A stretch of 64,000 bases of DNA from Cephalopachus bancanus. Lineage: Eukaryota; Chordata; Mammalia; Primates; Tarsiidae. The first letter of the stretch is position 1; each line of letters starts with the position of its first letter. Position numbers and translations under genes: made by a program. This document shows, piece by piece, positions 22,640 through 34,760 of this stretch. The notes under the pieces were generated by a model that was not told the origin of the DNA, ran no database searches, and was given only the letters and a program-made list of their open reading frames with translations. The DNA lies in NCBI GenBank assembly GCA_027257055.1, contig JAPVLO010000383.1:682001-746000 (forward strand). The letters run 5' to 3'.

Positions 22640-22839
22640 CTAGGGGTGCCAAAAAAATATATAAACATTTTAAGAGATGTTTGCTGTAATCAAAAATATC
22701 TGGACGCTGATGGTAACCACTTTAAGCACCTCTTGTAATTGCAGAAGTCAAACGTGACTTGTATTCACTTTATTGAGCATTACAATTTTAATACAAATTT
22801 TTCCTTTCTTAAAATGTATACTTTTTCGGATGCCCTCTA
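22640..22839. mobile_element. mariner-type MITE, about 200 bp
   Basis: TA-flanked. The left end 'ctaggggtgccaaaaaaat' and the right end (reverse of 'tttttcggatgccctct') form inverted repeats continuing into 'aacattttaaga' / 'ttcttaaaatgt'. It has no coding capacity. Confidence 0.75.
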
Positions 22840-22853
22840 TATACATTTATTTA

Positions 22854-22910
22854 TTCATTTGTGTGTGTATGTATGTACGTATATGTACACATATGCACAT
22901 ACATAGGCAA
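22854..22910 (+). repeat. Low-complexity GTAT/CATA tract
   Basis: gtgtgtgtatgtatgtacgtatatgtacacatat-type alternating purine-pyrimidine DNA. Confidence 0.8.
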
Positions 22911-23340
22911 ATATAATATTTTTTAAAGGGAATCGTACACCCTATTTTGAACTTATTCAGCCAATAATCTATATTTGGAGATATAGATCACTTCTACTTT
23001 TACAGTGTTGCCAGTGATACTGCAGTAAATATGCTTGTATACAAAGCCTTACGTATTTCTGCTCAACTAAATAATTTCCCAGAAATTTAATGTCTGAAAC
23101 AAAGGTACATTTGACAATTTGATTACTGCCAAAAAAGTTATACCAATTTCCACTCCCATCAACTGCACATGAATGCCATCTCTTCTTACCTTTGCCAGCA
23201 TTCTCGTTTGGGTCAGTCTAATAAATAAAAAACATGCCTCATTTTTAACTTTAAATTTGTTTTATTAATAGTAAAATTGATATTTTTCTTTTGGGTAATG
23301 GTCTTTTGAACTTGTGAATTCTAATTTTGTCTATTTTTCT

Positions 23341-24161
23341 ATTGGAGAATCAGTGTGTTTTAAGTCATTATTAATTATAATAACTATTGAGACACAAAGA
23401 GCAAACACAAGGATCAGGGGTTCTGTAGGCCCTTGGTATGTGTCTATTTAAGTACAGTATATGGATATTATCATTTCCACACTGACAAAGTGAATGAATA
23501 TCGTAGAGCTGACAGCTACCCAAGTAACCCAGCAACCCCAGATTAGTTCCCCAGAACTTGAAGACTTGATGAATAAGCTGCCAGAGATAAGGACACACTG
23601 CCTGCAACCATGCAGATGGTGCAGGAATACCAGTATACATCCACTGCTGTGCCTTTGGTGAATTTATACACATAAGAAAAAGGTCCCCTATTCCAAGACA
23701 CCTGCTAATCTGCTGGAAAATAATAAATAATACCCTGTGAATCTTCAGTGACTTTGAGTCACGCAGTACCCTCTGTGTTTGAGTTGAACAACACATATGG
23801 TCATAAATGGGTAGTCTGCACACTTAAAATTCTGGAGGCTTCCCCATGGATTCTGGTGGAGTAAGTGGGTGGAAAGGTATGTAGCCTTGGAATTCCCAAT
23901 CCTGAGTTCTGTGAGAAGATCCTCTTCACCAAAAGTCGAGACATATGGATGGATCTAACAATAGGTGACCAGCCCATAAAATCTTGAATACACATTTATC
24001 ATAATTAAGAAGTTTGAAACAAGGTATGAAATGACGGTTACTCTCTGTCTCCAGATCTTAGGGGATGTCACTCTTTGCTAGAGGTGCAAGTGCCATCCCG
24101 TAGGTTCCTAACTGGAGCAGACTTAAGGAAGCCATCTCATCTTAACTGTCACAAGCTAACA
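23341..24161. other. Unassigned; 150-codon frame on minus strand
   Basis: The minus-strand frame 23371-23823 has no domain that I recognise, and the next frame overlaps it. The phrasing of the DNA suggests an old LINE or ERV piece, but I cannot name it. Confidence 0.3.
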
Positions 24162-24175
24162 CATCTAATGCTTTT

Positions 24176-24470
24176 GTTTTTTGTTGTGTTTTTTTGAGTT
24201 GGAGTCACTCTGCGCCCAGACTGGAGTGCAGTGGCCGCTCCCAGTCACTGCAGCCCCGACCTGCTGGGCTCCGACGATCCTTCTGCCTCAGCCCTCCAAG
24301 TAGCTGGAACTACAGGCACGCGCTACCGCGCCCGGCTAGTTTTTGATTTATTGTAGAGATGAGGCCTCGCCAAGTTGCCCAGGCGGGTCTTGAACCCACG
24401 GGCTCAGGCAATCCACTCATCTCAGCCTCCCAAGGCACAGGATTACAGGCTGAGCCACCGAGTCTGGCTG
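24176..24470 (-). mobile_element. Alu, strepsirrhine-type
   Basis: Antisense Alu flanked by catctaatgctttt at 24162 and 24471, a clear target-site duplication. Confidence 0.96.
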
Positions 24471-24579
24471 CATCTAATGCTTTTAATCATGAATTCTAAA
24501 CTTGTATTATGATGACTACTTATTATCTTTTTCAGAACATTGATTTAAAATATCCTAGAATGATTATATGTTTAAGATA

Positions 24580-24725
24580 ATAATGATAACCACAATTTAT
24601 TAAATGCCCTGTAGTAAGTACTTTACATAAGTTAACTTGGGAGAAAACTTATAAATTCTTTAATTATTTTAATATAATGTTCCTGTCCTCTATTTTCCAG
24701 TACCAAATAGAGACCTAGGCTCATT
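24580..24725 (+). repeat. MIR SINE fragment
   Basis: Sense MIR 5' half: aataatgataaccacaatttattaaatgcc, agtaagtactttacataagttaac. Confidence 0.65.
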
Positions 24726-24869
24726 TTAAACCACAATGGGAAATTTGTGATAATTTCTCCCTCATGGGAGAAGAGAAAGCCTTTGAAAACCCAGTTTTAA
24801 AATGATATTTTCCTGTGTATCTTCATGACTTTAAATTATGCAATGACTTCTTAACTATGACATTTAAAG

Positions 24870-25835
24870 CACAAGAAACCAGATAAAATATAAGTTGGAT
24901 GACATCAAAATAAAAAACTACAAGGAAATAAAGATAGTCCTCAGAATGGAAAGAAAGAATCTTCAAATACTTTCTACGATAAGGGTCTAGAGTTCAAGAT
25001 CTATAAAGAACTCTTGCAATAAAAAAAGACAACTCACTTTAAAAATGAGCAAAATATTTGAATAGGCATCACTCCCAAAAATGTATACCAATGACCAGTA
25101 AGCACATGAAAGGAGAGTGAACATCATTCATCACTGGTTAGGTAACTCAAACCTATGATTGGATATCACTTTATGTTCACTAGGATGGCTATACTAATAA
25201 CTAAAAAAAAGGAAATATCAAGTATTGGACAGGATGTAGGGAGCATCAAGCCTTCATCCATTGCTGATGGGAATGTAAAGTGGTCATCCTCTTTGGAAAG
25301 CAGTTTGGCAGCTTCTCAAAAAGTTAAACATGGAGTTACCATATGACCCAGCACTTCTCCGAGGTCCATATCTGACAGAACAAAAAACATACGGTCATGC
25401 AAAAACCTGTATGTAAGTGTGCGTAGCAGCATGACTCATAATAGTCGAAAAGTGGAAACGGTCCAGATGTCCACCAACTGATGAGTAGATAAACAAAACA
25501 CAGTAAGCATGTCTGTAAAATGGAATATTGTCCAGCCATAAAAAGGAATGGAATGTTGATACATGCTGTCATACAGATGAACCTTGGAAATGGGATGCTG
25601 AGAAGCCAGAGAGAAAAGGCCGCCTCCATGAAATGTTCAGAACAGGCAAATCTATAGAGACCCAAAGATGAGTGGTTGCCAGGGGCTGGAAGGGAGAAGA
25701 ATGGGAAACAGTTGCTAACGGGTGCAGGTTGTCTTTTGGGAGTGATGGAAATGTTCTAGAATTAAATAGTGGTGATACTTGAGCAACTTTGCAACTATAC
25801 TGACAACCACTAACCTGCATCCTTTTTTAAAAAAT
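24870..25835 (+). mobile_element. Ancient L1 (L1M-like) 3' portion
   Basis: Sense decayed ORF2 end: 'aaactcttgcaataaaaaaagacaac', 'gggaatgtaaagtggt', 'ggaaagcagtttggcag', 'taccatatgacccagca', 'aaaatggaatattgtccagcca', then L1 3' UTR 'agtggttgccaggggctgg'. Many stops. Confidence 0.88.
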
Positions 25836-25849
25836 AACATTTATAAGGC

Positions 25850-26075
25850 TACTGAATGCACAGGACTGGAAATCAGGAAAACTGGATTTAAATCCCAGCA
25901 GTATGTCTCAACTGTGAACCCAGAGTCATTTAAGTTCTGCCTCTCAGTTTTCTCGTGTCTAAAATAAAGATAATATCTGTTTGAGGAAAAAAAAAGTTAG
26001 AGTTGAATAAGATAGTTACTGTGAAATCACCTAGTATGGTGCCTAAAATGCAGGTTTTCCGCAAATATCGGTTGA
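25850..26075 (-). repeat. MIR SINE
   Basis: Antisense MIR: tggatttaaatcccagc, tctcagttttctcgtgtctaaaa, cacctagtatggtgcct. Confidence 0.75.
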
Positions 26076-26227
26076 AATGGAATTGGATGAATACATATAG
26101 GCTTTGTAAGCATGCCCTGATGAGTATAAATCATGCGTGTTTGTCATAGGCATCAGTGAGTGTCCCTTGAACAGTGCAAAAGGAAGAATTGTGCTTCTCT
26201 TAGAAGGCAACTGACTATGTAACTAAG

Positions 26228-26425
26228 CTTGTGAACTCTGAAGCCAGACTGGGTTCAATCCTGTCTCAGTTACTCATCGGGTAGATGGCTGTGGATAGTT
26301 TAATTAGTTTCTATATTTTCACATTTCCGTTTGTAAATGGGAATAAAAGTAGCACTTCCCTCATAGGGTGTTATAAGAGTTAAGGGGTACAGAGTAATTA
26401 TTCTGGAAGTATTAATATTATTAGT
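26228..26425 (-). repeat. MIR SINE
   Basis: Antisense MIR: ctctgaagccagactgggttcaatcc, gtttgtaaatgggaataa, tcatagggtgttataagagttaa. Confidence 0.85.
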
Positions 26426-27222
26426 CAAAACACGAAGCATTGGAGACGTTAGCCTCTTGCGGTCAGGTCATGTTGTCTTATTCTCCCTCATGCCTCTAGG
26501 ACCTTACACATCGTGGAGATTCAGGGTAATACTTGATAACTTGAATGTGCTCTTCAGTGAACAGCAGAGAACCAAGCTCGGGGTTGCTATCACTGGTATA
26601 GCCTTCTTCAAATTAAGCCAACTGGATGGGGTAGCCCAAACATATAACTACAATCTGGCAAGAATTCCTTGGAATTAATGCAAAAATTAAACTGTTTTTA
26701 TCTCATTTAGTTTATATTTAGCTAAAGCCTTTTAAAGCACCAACATCAAAATCTTAAGAACATCTTTCTGTTGGTTGTCCTACTATCCTCGTGACAATAC
26801 TATGGACTCATTTATTTTTAAGCTAGATCCAATTTCACTTTTCTAGAAAAATTATACCATGATCAGTAATCCATGTCTTTCTGGATCATAAATTAATCAC
26901 AGGGCAGGGAATATGTCCTTAGAGAGGAAAGCATCTAGACCTCAGTTAATGGGTCTCATGAGTTCCTTGAAGCCAAGTCATAAACTTTGAAGATGACAAG
27001 AACACCTGAGGTCATCTCATCCCTGTCTGATGCGGCCTAGATTTCCCATTACAATAGGACCAAGCAAAGAGTTGCTCAGAGTGACGGAATGTGTCCAGGA
27101 TTGGAGAAAGTATCACACAAACAACTCAAAGTTAGAAAGTGCTTTCCTATTGTTGAAGGATGAGTTGTCTCCTTGTAGCTTCTGATTATTGATTCCAGTT
27201 AAACCAGGTTCAGAGGCATGTG
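26426..27222. other. Unassigned non-coding sequence
   Basis: Nothing recognised. Confidence 0.5.
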
Positions 27223-27236
27223 AAAAAATGTGACCC

Positions 27237-27555
27237 AGGCCGGGCTCGGTGGCTCAACCTGTAATCCCGCGCCTTTGGGAGGCTGAGGTGAGTGTATTGC
27301 CTGAGCCCACGGGTTCAAGACCCACCTGGGCAACTTGGCAAGACCTCATCTCTACAATAAATAAAAAATTAGCCGGGTGTGGTAGTGCGTGCCTGTAGTT
27401 CCAGCTCCTTGGAAGGCTGAGACCCAGCAGGTCGAGGATGTGCTGGATCGCTGGAGCCCAGGAGGTCAAGGCTGCGGTGGCCGGGAGCGGCCACTGCACT
27501 CCAGTCTGGGCGACAGAGTGAGACTCCAACTCAAAAAAACAAAACAAAACGAAAC
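27237..27555 (+). mobile_element. Alu with internal duplication
   Basis: Sense Alu flanked by aaaaaatgtgaccc on both sides. The second arm carries an extra copy of the 'ccag(c/g)aggtc(g/a)agg' segment (27423-27471), making it about 25 bases longer than its relatives. Confidence 0.94.
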
Positions 27556-27789
27556 AAAAAATGTGACCCTTCCCCCAATTGGTCCTCAAATGTCTAAAAT
27601 GTCTATCACATCCCTTCTGATGCACCTTCGTTTCTCTCACCTGTCCAGATTATGGTCATAGGACACAGATGTCTTTTAAAAAACTGATGCATTTAAATGA
27701 GTCTTATAAATTAATATGTCTGAGAATGGGAGCAGAAATTTTTTAAAACCATCACATTAGTTTGAACCATAAGAAATGCTTATCTTAGC
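27556..27789. other. Short unassigned stretch
   Basis: Nothing recognised. Confidence 0.5.
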
Positions 27790-27968
27790 TGAACTTGAAC
27801 AATTATAATGCTATAAGAAAGTGATTGGCAGTCGAGGGAAACTGCCAGGGGAGGGAGGGGCATACCTCATCAACAAGGGCACCTGCGTGATCAATGTTTG
27901 TATACCTAACCCTGAATTGTACCCCACATCTGTATAATAAATAATAATATGTAAAAAAATAAATACTT
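27790..27968 (+). mobile_element. L1 3' UTR fragment, strepsirrhine type
   Basis: Sense L1 tail: 'cttgaacaattataatgctataagaaa', 'cctcatcaacaagggcacctgcg', 'cctgaattgtacc', then an A/T-rich tail. Confidence 0.9.
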
Positions 27969-29287
27969 GGATTAAAAAAAGCACATAAAGTATTTCTAGT
28001 GTGTAGATTTCTCATCCAGTATAAACTTTAAAGATACTCATTGTCTTTTTTGTCACAATTTATAATGACAATCTTTTGCCTGCTGAGGGGGCCTCTCTCT
28101 GTTTCATATCAAACACTTAAACACAGTAAAAGAAACAAAAGGGGGAAAAATGTTTATCTTCTCGCTTGGATCTATAAAAACAGGCATTTCATATGGCTCA
28201 AACTATACCCAGTTATTTTCCCCCTCTTCAGATTTGATGAGTGTATCTTTTGTGGGTTCATCCTGCTCTCTAACAAGTATGTTTTACTGGGCAAAAATAC
28301 TCCAGGATTGCACCAAAATCTGTCTTCCAGGTTTATCCATTCATCAAAAATGTACTCCACATCTAAATATCAGGCATTCTGTAGGCCACTTAGAAACAGC
28401 AGTGAGATAATCAGTTTCCTTGCTCTTGTGATGCTTAGAGGAAGCCAACATTAATTACACAGTAACACAAATAGAGGTACATAAAGACAAAAGCCATTCC
28501 CGAATCCTAACCTCTTCCACGGTAAACCCTTAATGTCGTTTCTCTAATGGAATTCGTTTTGAGAACTGTGTCTCAATGACCCTAACAGATGTTAGCCATA
28601 AACAAACCCGCAAGAAACTAAATACATTAACCTACTGAATAACATTTTTAAAGTATTATTCAACTGGTTGTCACAGCGTGTCTGCCAAAAATGCCTATTT
28701 GGGCTTGGCATCATTCATTCATGTTTTGTTGTTCTTTCAAGAAATAAGAAGTCCTGAGTACTTTTGGGGGCTCTCCCACTGATGTCATTTTGGACTAGAA
28801 GACCTCATTCTGACACAAAAATGACCAATGGCATTCGAATCACCTAACAGGTAAAATAGAATTTGGGGGAAAGGAAAGATAAGAAGAAAGTGAACTTAGA
28901 GTCGGGATTCACAGAAGTGGGATTGACTTTAGTGATTATCTGAAATAGTTTTATTGTTAGAGCTGAATCTCCTTAGAATTTCAAAAGAATTACTTTTTTT
29001 TTCCTTAGGAATGTCTAAAATCTAATAGCAGGAACTAAATTGGTGGTTTAAAAATATACTTTCATTCTTTGATGGAATCCAATGTGAGAAATTGAAAATT
29101 AATGCCACTCTTAAAAACTGGCTTACTCAATACACCCAAAACACCTCAAGCAGCATTTAGCAAGGAGCTCATAAGCGGCTACTATGTTCTGAGCCCTGGG
29201 CTGCCGAGTAATCAAACCCCAACAAGAGATGTAATTTTTGGTTTTGTTCTTAGGAAACAAGACAGGCCTTTGGCCATATCCCTTCTG
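27969..29287. other. Unassigned non-coding sequence
   Basis: No repeat or gene recognised. The 137-codon frame at 28041-28454 has no domain and starts in A/T-rich DNA. Confidence 0.45.
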
Positions 29288-29738
29288 GATTCTTTTTTTC
29301 ATTGTTATAAAGATGTGGGGTACATTTCAGGATTAGGTATACAAACATTGATCACGCAGCTACCCTTGTTGATGAGGTGTGCCCCTCCCTCCCCTGGCAG
29401 TTTCCAACTGCCAATCCCACCCTCTCCCCTGGCAGTTTCCCACTACTGCCAATCCCTTTCTTATAGCATTATAATTGTTCAAGGTCCACTTATGAGTGAG
29501 AACACATGGTACTCTGTTCTTTGTTTCTGTGATAGATCACTGAGTAGGGTCAACTCTGAATCCATCCAAGTTGTTGCGAAGTCCATATATCTGTCCTTCT
29601 TTATGGCTGCATAATATTCCATTGTGTCTATGTACCACATTTTTTTAATCCAATCCAGCTTCAATGGGCAACACGGTTGGTTCCATGTTTTTGCTATTGT
29701 GAATAGAGCAGCAACAAACATACGTGTGCAGGTATTTT
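29288..29738 (-). mobile_element. L1 3' end, 5'-truncated
   Basis: Antisense strepsirrhine L1: 'ttgttataaagatgtggggtaca' at its 3' end through 'tatggctgcataatattccattgtg' and 'ttgctattgtgaatagagcagcaacaaacat'. A short tandem (ccctggcagtttcc, 29393 and 29430) lies inside. The 170-codon + frame here is antisense to L1. Confidence 0.92.
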
Positions 29739-31499
29739 TTTGTAGACAGCAAAGTTGAACACTAATTTATCAAAACTGAGAGCTGCCTGTTCATCAACGA
29801 TCTTTGTCTACAGTGTGCCCCATGGTAGGTAGAAACAAATGGAAACTTTATTGATGATTTCTGTCCCAATGAGTTGCTTTTCCTTTTGCATTCTTGACCT
29901 ATATTTGGTACTTATTTCATTCATACTGTAGAAAATTGCTTCTTTGTCTATTTCTACTTGTAGAATCAGAGCCTCTGGAAACAGGGAGTTACTCATCTTT
30001 ATGTTTTCCAGAGCACCTAATGGGTGCTTGGTACACACAGTAACTCTTCAGTGAATACTTATTGAAATGTTTTGGCAGACTAAATTAAAAGTTCAAGTTA
30101 TTTTCCCAACTTTCAAAGTGCTGTTGACCTTGGAGGGAGACAAAACTAAGACACATAAAAGAGGGTAAAGATTTTTCCAGGGTGCAAAATTGCTAAATGT
30201 GTGCAGTTCAAACTAAAATGGCTTTAGGAGACCAGAGAAGGGAACACCCTCAGCAGCTGTGAAGAGATGTAATGGCTGAGAAAGTGTAGGTACGCTCCAT
30301 CTTTAAGGAGGTGTGTGAAGACCGTGTAAGAAATCGTTCAGGCAAGGGCACAGCCTTTCCAAAGGCTGTCAGATATCCTGGTAGTAGATTCTTCATTCGA
30401 ACCGAGTTTGGATATCTAAGCAAATCAATTCACTGTTTTTTTCCCCTCTGAATCCACTTTTTTCCCTGAATCCACTTTTTTCTATAAAATGTTTGGGTTG
30501 GATTTGATTAATGACTTGTGAACTTTTTTTTTTTAAGCAGTAGAATAACAATTCTTTTCTGCTGGTGGTGGTAGGGGAGCTTCAGGGACCAACCTCTTGG
30601 ACATCACCACGACCTTGAGGTGGTTGCTGAGATTCCTTGCTATATCCGTGGGACTCCATCTGAAGACTACTGAACCGGGAATCTTCTAAAGGTTAAGGCG
30701 ACAGGATGACTGTTCCCAACAATCAATGAGCAGTTTGTATAGAAAGTCAGGGAGACATGTGACTGAGTAGAAGAATGAGGGTATGAGGCAGTGAGAACTG
30801 AGACTGAACACCAAGTACTCAGCACCATGCCTGGCTCACAGCAAGCACTCAGGAAGTGGTGTGTAGATATACATGGGAACGTAAGCTGGGTACAAGAGAC
30901 CCACATCATCATAGAGAGCTCTGAGTGGCAGTCACCAGAGTTTAGACTTGATTACTCAAGAAACATGAAGCCACCTAGATTCTTCCACAGGGGCAAGGCA
31001 GAATGAGCATGGTGTCTGGGGAAGAGGAATCTGGCCACAAACTGGGTCCTTCAATTAACCATATCTCCTCTTTAAGTAGAATACAGTCTGGATATAGCAT
31101 ATTAGGGAAATAGTGTTCATTTTCTAAGTTAAAACAGTACCGAGAGTTATTCTGAGGAAATCCTTAGAAAATGCATGCTGAAGTTTTTTGGGATGGATAG
31201 TTGTGACAGCTGCAACTTATTTTCAAATTACTCAGCAAAAATATTATACATATGTAATCTATGTTACATGCGCACACATGTGTATGCACATATTTATCTA
31301 GATAGATAAAATAAGTATGGCAAAATATTAATTGTTGGATCTAGTGTTAAATATACTGGTGTTTCTTACATTAAGTTTTTCTGTATGTTTGTACATTTTC
31401 ATTTTTTAAAAGGTTGAAGAAGAGGAAAAAAATGTGTTTCTATGATCCTCTTATAGGAGAAAGAGGAAAATTGATAATAATAAGTATTAGGAGAGTACT
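29739..31499. other. Unassigned non-coding sequence
   Basis: Contains a small two-copy tandem (ctgaatccactttttt) at about 30450-30482 and a short minus-strand frame discussed in the findings. No family recognised. Confidence 0.45.
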
Positions 31500-32440
31500 T
31501 GCTTTGCGTCAGACTGTGCAATAAAGAATTTGACCTGACCCAACAAGAGACCTGATCTTTGTCCCTGGCTCCTGGGATGTAACCTTTAAGCCCTTAGACT
31601 TTTCCAAGGGAGAGGAGTTCTTTGTTATTCATGATGGTCCCCTAGGTAACACCTGATAGTTTATGCAAACAGGGTTACTCAGGGTGAGCCCCTTGGGACA
31701 TGTGGTGTCAGCTTGACCTTGGAGGGTGAGGAGAAAGACTGGAGACTGAGTTCAACCACACAATCAGTCAATTAATCATGCCTATGTATGAAGCTCCAAT
31801 AAAAACTCTGGACACAGCCGGGCTCGGTGGCTCAGCCTGTAATCCCGTGCCTTTGGGAGGCTGAGGTGAGTGGATTGCCTGAGCCCGCGGGTTCGAGACC
31901 CGCCTGAGCAGCGAGACCTCATATCTACAATAAATCAAAAAATCAGCCGGGCGTGGTAGCGCATGCCTGTAATTCCGGCTACTTGGAAGGCTGAGGCGGA
32001 AGGATCGCCGAAGCCCAGCAGGTTGAGGCTGCGGTGGCCGGGAGCGGCCACTGCACTCCAGTCTGGGCGACAGAGCGAGACTCCAACTCAAAAAAAAAAA
32101 AAAAAAAACTCTGAACACTGAAGCTCAGGTGAGCATGCCACGTCGACAATACTCCTTGCATGTGGTTGCACATTGATATCAGGAGAGTAGACAATGGAAG
32201 CTTTGTCTTTGGAACCCTCTTAGAGCTGACCCTATATGTCTCTTCCTTTGGTTCCAGTTGTATCCTTTGCCTCTAACACACTAGCCATGAGTGTAGTGGC
32301 TTTAGTGAGCTCTGTGAGTCCTCCCAAGTGAATTATCAAAAGTGGATGGTGGTTTCAGAAATCTCTGGAACTTGCACTTGGTGTCATAAGTGAGAACAGT
32401 CTTGGAGACTGCAACCCGGGACTCTGCAATTTGACCAATT
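31500..32440 (+). mobile_element. ERV LTR-like sequence split by an Alu
   Basis: Sense features of an old ERV LTR: 'aatcagtcaattaatcatgcctatgtatgaagctcc' with 'aataaaaactctgg' (poly(A) signal region), then after the Alu 'ggtgtcataagtgagaacagtcttggagactg'. No gag, pol or env is near, so it would be a solo LTR. The family assignment is from memory and boundaries are rough. Confidence 0.5.
31816..32104 (+). mobile_element. Alu inserted in the LTR-like sequence
   Basis: Sense Alu with a pure A tail, flanked by aaaactctg(g/a)acac at 31802 and 32105. Confidence 0.96.
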
Positions 32441-32459
32441 CCAGGCACATTCTCCTTAG

Positions 32460-32610
32460 TGCATTTTTCGTTTGATACTCATAGCATAAGTATCAGGAGA
32501 TTGTAATAGGTCCCATGGTTTTGCTTATTTTACAAATGAGGAAACTTAGGAACAGAGAACTAACTTGCCTTATGTCATACAGTGAGTAAATGACAGAAGT
32601 AGAATTTAAG
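32460..32610 (+). repeat. MIR SINE
   Basis: Sense MIR: attttacaaatgaggaaacttaggaac, then cttatgtcatacagtgagtaaatg and a trailing 'atttaagccctgg'. The L1 at 32620 is inserted at its 3' end. Confidence 0.85.
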
Positions 32611-32619
32611 CCCTGGCAA

Positions 32620-33371
32620 TCACTAGTCATCAAAGCAATGCAAATTAAAACTACACTGAGATACCACCTAACTCCCGTCAAGATGGCCACTATCAATAAC
32701 TCAAAAAACAACAGATGCTGGAGAGGATGTGGCGAAAAGGGAACACATCTACACCATTGGTGGGAGTGTAAACTAGTACAGTCTCTGTGGAAAACACTGT
32801 GGCAATTCCTAAAAGAACTAAAAATCGACCTTCTATACGACCCCACAATCGCCCTACTGAGAATATACCTGGAAGAACTCAAATCACTCTATGAAAAAGA
32901 TACCCGCACATGTATGTTTATCGCAGCATTGCTCACAGTAGCAAGAACATGGAACCAACCGTGCTGCCCATCGACAGAGGACTGAATAAAAAAATTGTGG
33001 TACATACACATAATGGAATATTACGCAGCCATAAAGAAGAAGAAAATCATGAACTTCACAGCAACCTGGATGGACTTGGAGTCTATAATACTGAGCGATC
33101 TTTCACAGACCCAAAGAACTGAGCATCACATGTTCTCACTCATAAGCGGACCTTGAACAATTATCGTAATGCTATAAGAAAAGGATTGACAGTAGCGGGA
33201 AACTGGGGCGGGGAGCGGGGGGGGGCGGAGTGTAGTGGGAGTCTGCCTGGGGAAGGGGAGGTATACCTCATCAACAAGGGTGCCTGCATAATGGACATTT
33301 GTATACCTAATCCTGAATTGTACCCTACATCTTTAAAATAGAAAAAATTGAAAGTTAAAAAAAAACCAAAA
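32620..33371 (+). mobile_element. Young L1 3' end, 5'-truncated
   Basis: Sense ORF2 C-terminal part and 3' UTR. The frames at 32590-32985 and 32910-33122 read the ORF2 end ([33 protein letters not shown], later the AHSSKNMEP region) with only small frame breaks. Flanked by ccctggcaa at 32611 and 33372. The 3' UTR has a G-rich stretch (33190-33225). Confidence 0.95.
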
Positions 33372-33380
33372 CCCTGGCAA

Positions 33381-34654
33381 GCTGTTCCAGTACCTTTGCA
33401 TCTTGGTGATAAGAAAACAAACTTATCTCAGAGATATAAGTGAAAGGAATTGCAGAGTCAGTAGGTTCAGGGAGCTACGCAGATGGAGTCCTACCCCTCT
33501 GATCTCTACCTACAGTTCTGTGTCATAAACGATCAACCTCCTGAATGTGGGCCCCGAGGCAGGACGATATCTTGTTCTCTGAAAAATTCAATGAGGTTCA
33601 GGACTACACACTTTGTTTCTACGGCCATTAGGTAGACTAATTAATTTTTACAAAGAAGTCCAAGAGTTCTGACAGATCGGGCTTTCTCATTAACTCTTCC
33701 CTTATTCAAGTAACCAGGCCTCCACATTCTCTGACCACTCCAGCTAATAGCATACTTGCTGTAAAATTTCACTGGCATGGAAAAATGCTTCAAAGGGGCA
33801 CAGGGAGTTGTCACACACCTCTCTCCACTAATTGATCGTTGACTGTAATCCAAGTCTAAATGGCATGTGTGTGCTTCAATTTTCCAAAATAGGGGTGGTA
33901 AAAATTTCAATATCCTAAACTTATATGAGGGAAGGTCTGTCTAATAAGTGAAGCTCCTGTATCCTTTTCGTTATCGAAATCCAAAATGCTCCAGTAGGAC
34001 AGTTCTAATTTTAACAGACCACAAGTTTCAAGACTTTGTGAGCACTTTGATGATTCTTTAACCAACTAGCTGAATGTGCATCAAATCAAATTGTCACAAA
34101 AGCTTGCAGATAAATGGTACTATATAGGTGCGAGCAATGCGTGTGAATGGCCCGCTATGGCCATCATAGTCGTTGGACGTTTGCTTTTTGAATATGTTCA
34201 TTGGTGTGTGAACAATACCCTTATACAGGTTGTAAGGATGCCATTCTTCTCTTGATACTCCAAAAAGCCTGAAGGTTCACTAGTGAGGAAAAAAAGGCAA
34301 TGCCAAGTGCACACAGAAACAAGAAAAATTCAAGAGACGAGAACTTCTGGTGTCGTTTGATTCTGCTAAATGGGTCCTAACAGGCAGACGAATCTCTAAG
34401 AGTTCTAGTTTATGCCTTTCTGTGGAATCTCTTAAGTAGCTCATATTTCACCTAAAACAAAAAACTCACAACTCCAAACGTTGCGTTTGGAGATTACGTT
34501 TTGCTCTGATCTCTATTCCTTTATGTCACTTTATGATTTCTGCCATCGTTAAAAAAGTTTGGGTTCTAAAACATAATTATGCATTGTCCCAAAACCTTAT
34601 TGGGGGGGGGACAAAGGGGAAAAAATGCCAGCAAAGGAAACAGTGTTTACATGT
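33381..34654. other. Unassigned non-coding sequence
   Basis: No gene or repeat family recognised. A perfect short inverted pair 'ccaaacgttgcgtttgg' lies at about 34476. Confidence 0.5.
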
Positions 34655-34760
34655 TTTCTCATGTAAACTAAGAATAAGAGTGCCTATCGCATAAGGTTGT
34701 TAGGAGGATCGAGTCAACATTTTTAGAGTGCTTAGAATGGTGCCTGGCACGTAGTCTTCT
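34655..34760 (-). repeat. MIR SINE fragment
   Basis: Antisense MIR: aactaagaataagagtgcct, cataaggttgttaggaggatcgagt, gaatggtgcctggcac. Confidence 0.8.

Larger units (their letters stand above)
22420..23340 (-). mobile_element. Ancient LINE 3' end (L1M/HAL1-like)
   Basis: Antisense fragment with 'ttcaaaaattataaaagtgatgtggg', 'agtgttgccagtgatactgcagtaaatatgcttg' and 'aaagttataccaatttccactcccatcaa', typical of very old L1 tails. It is split by the MITE at 22640-22839 and by AT/GT-rich low-complexity DNA. Confidence 0.55.

Noticed and set aside
23371..23823. 150-codon minus-strand frame
   Set aside because: No recognisable domain and no supporting gene structure; probably an old repeat I cannot name.
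29102..29614. 170-codon open frame on the + strand
   Set aside because: From about 29288 it is the antisense of an L1 3' end; no protein domain is present.
31500..32440. An intact endogenous retrovirus
   Set aside because: Only LTR-like sequence is seen; no gag, pol or env coding remnants flank it.
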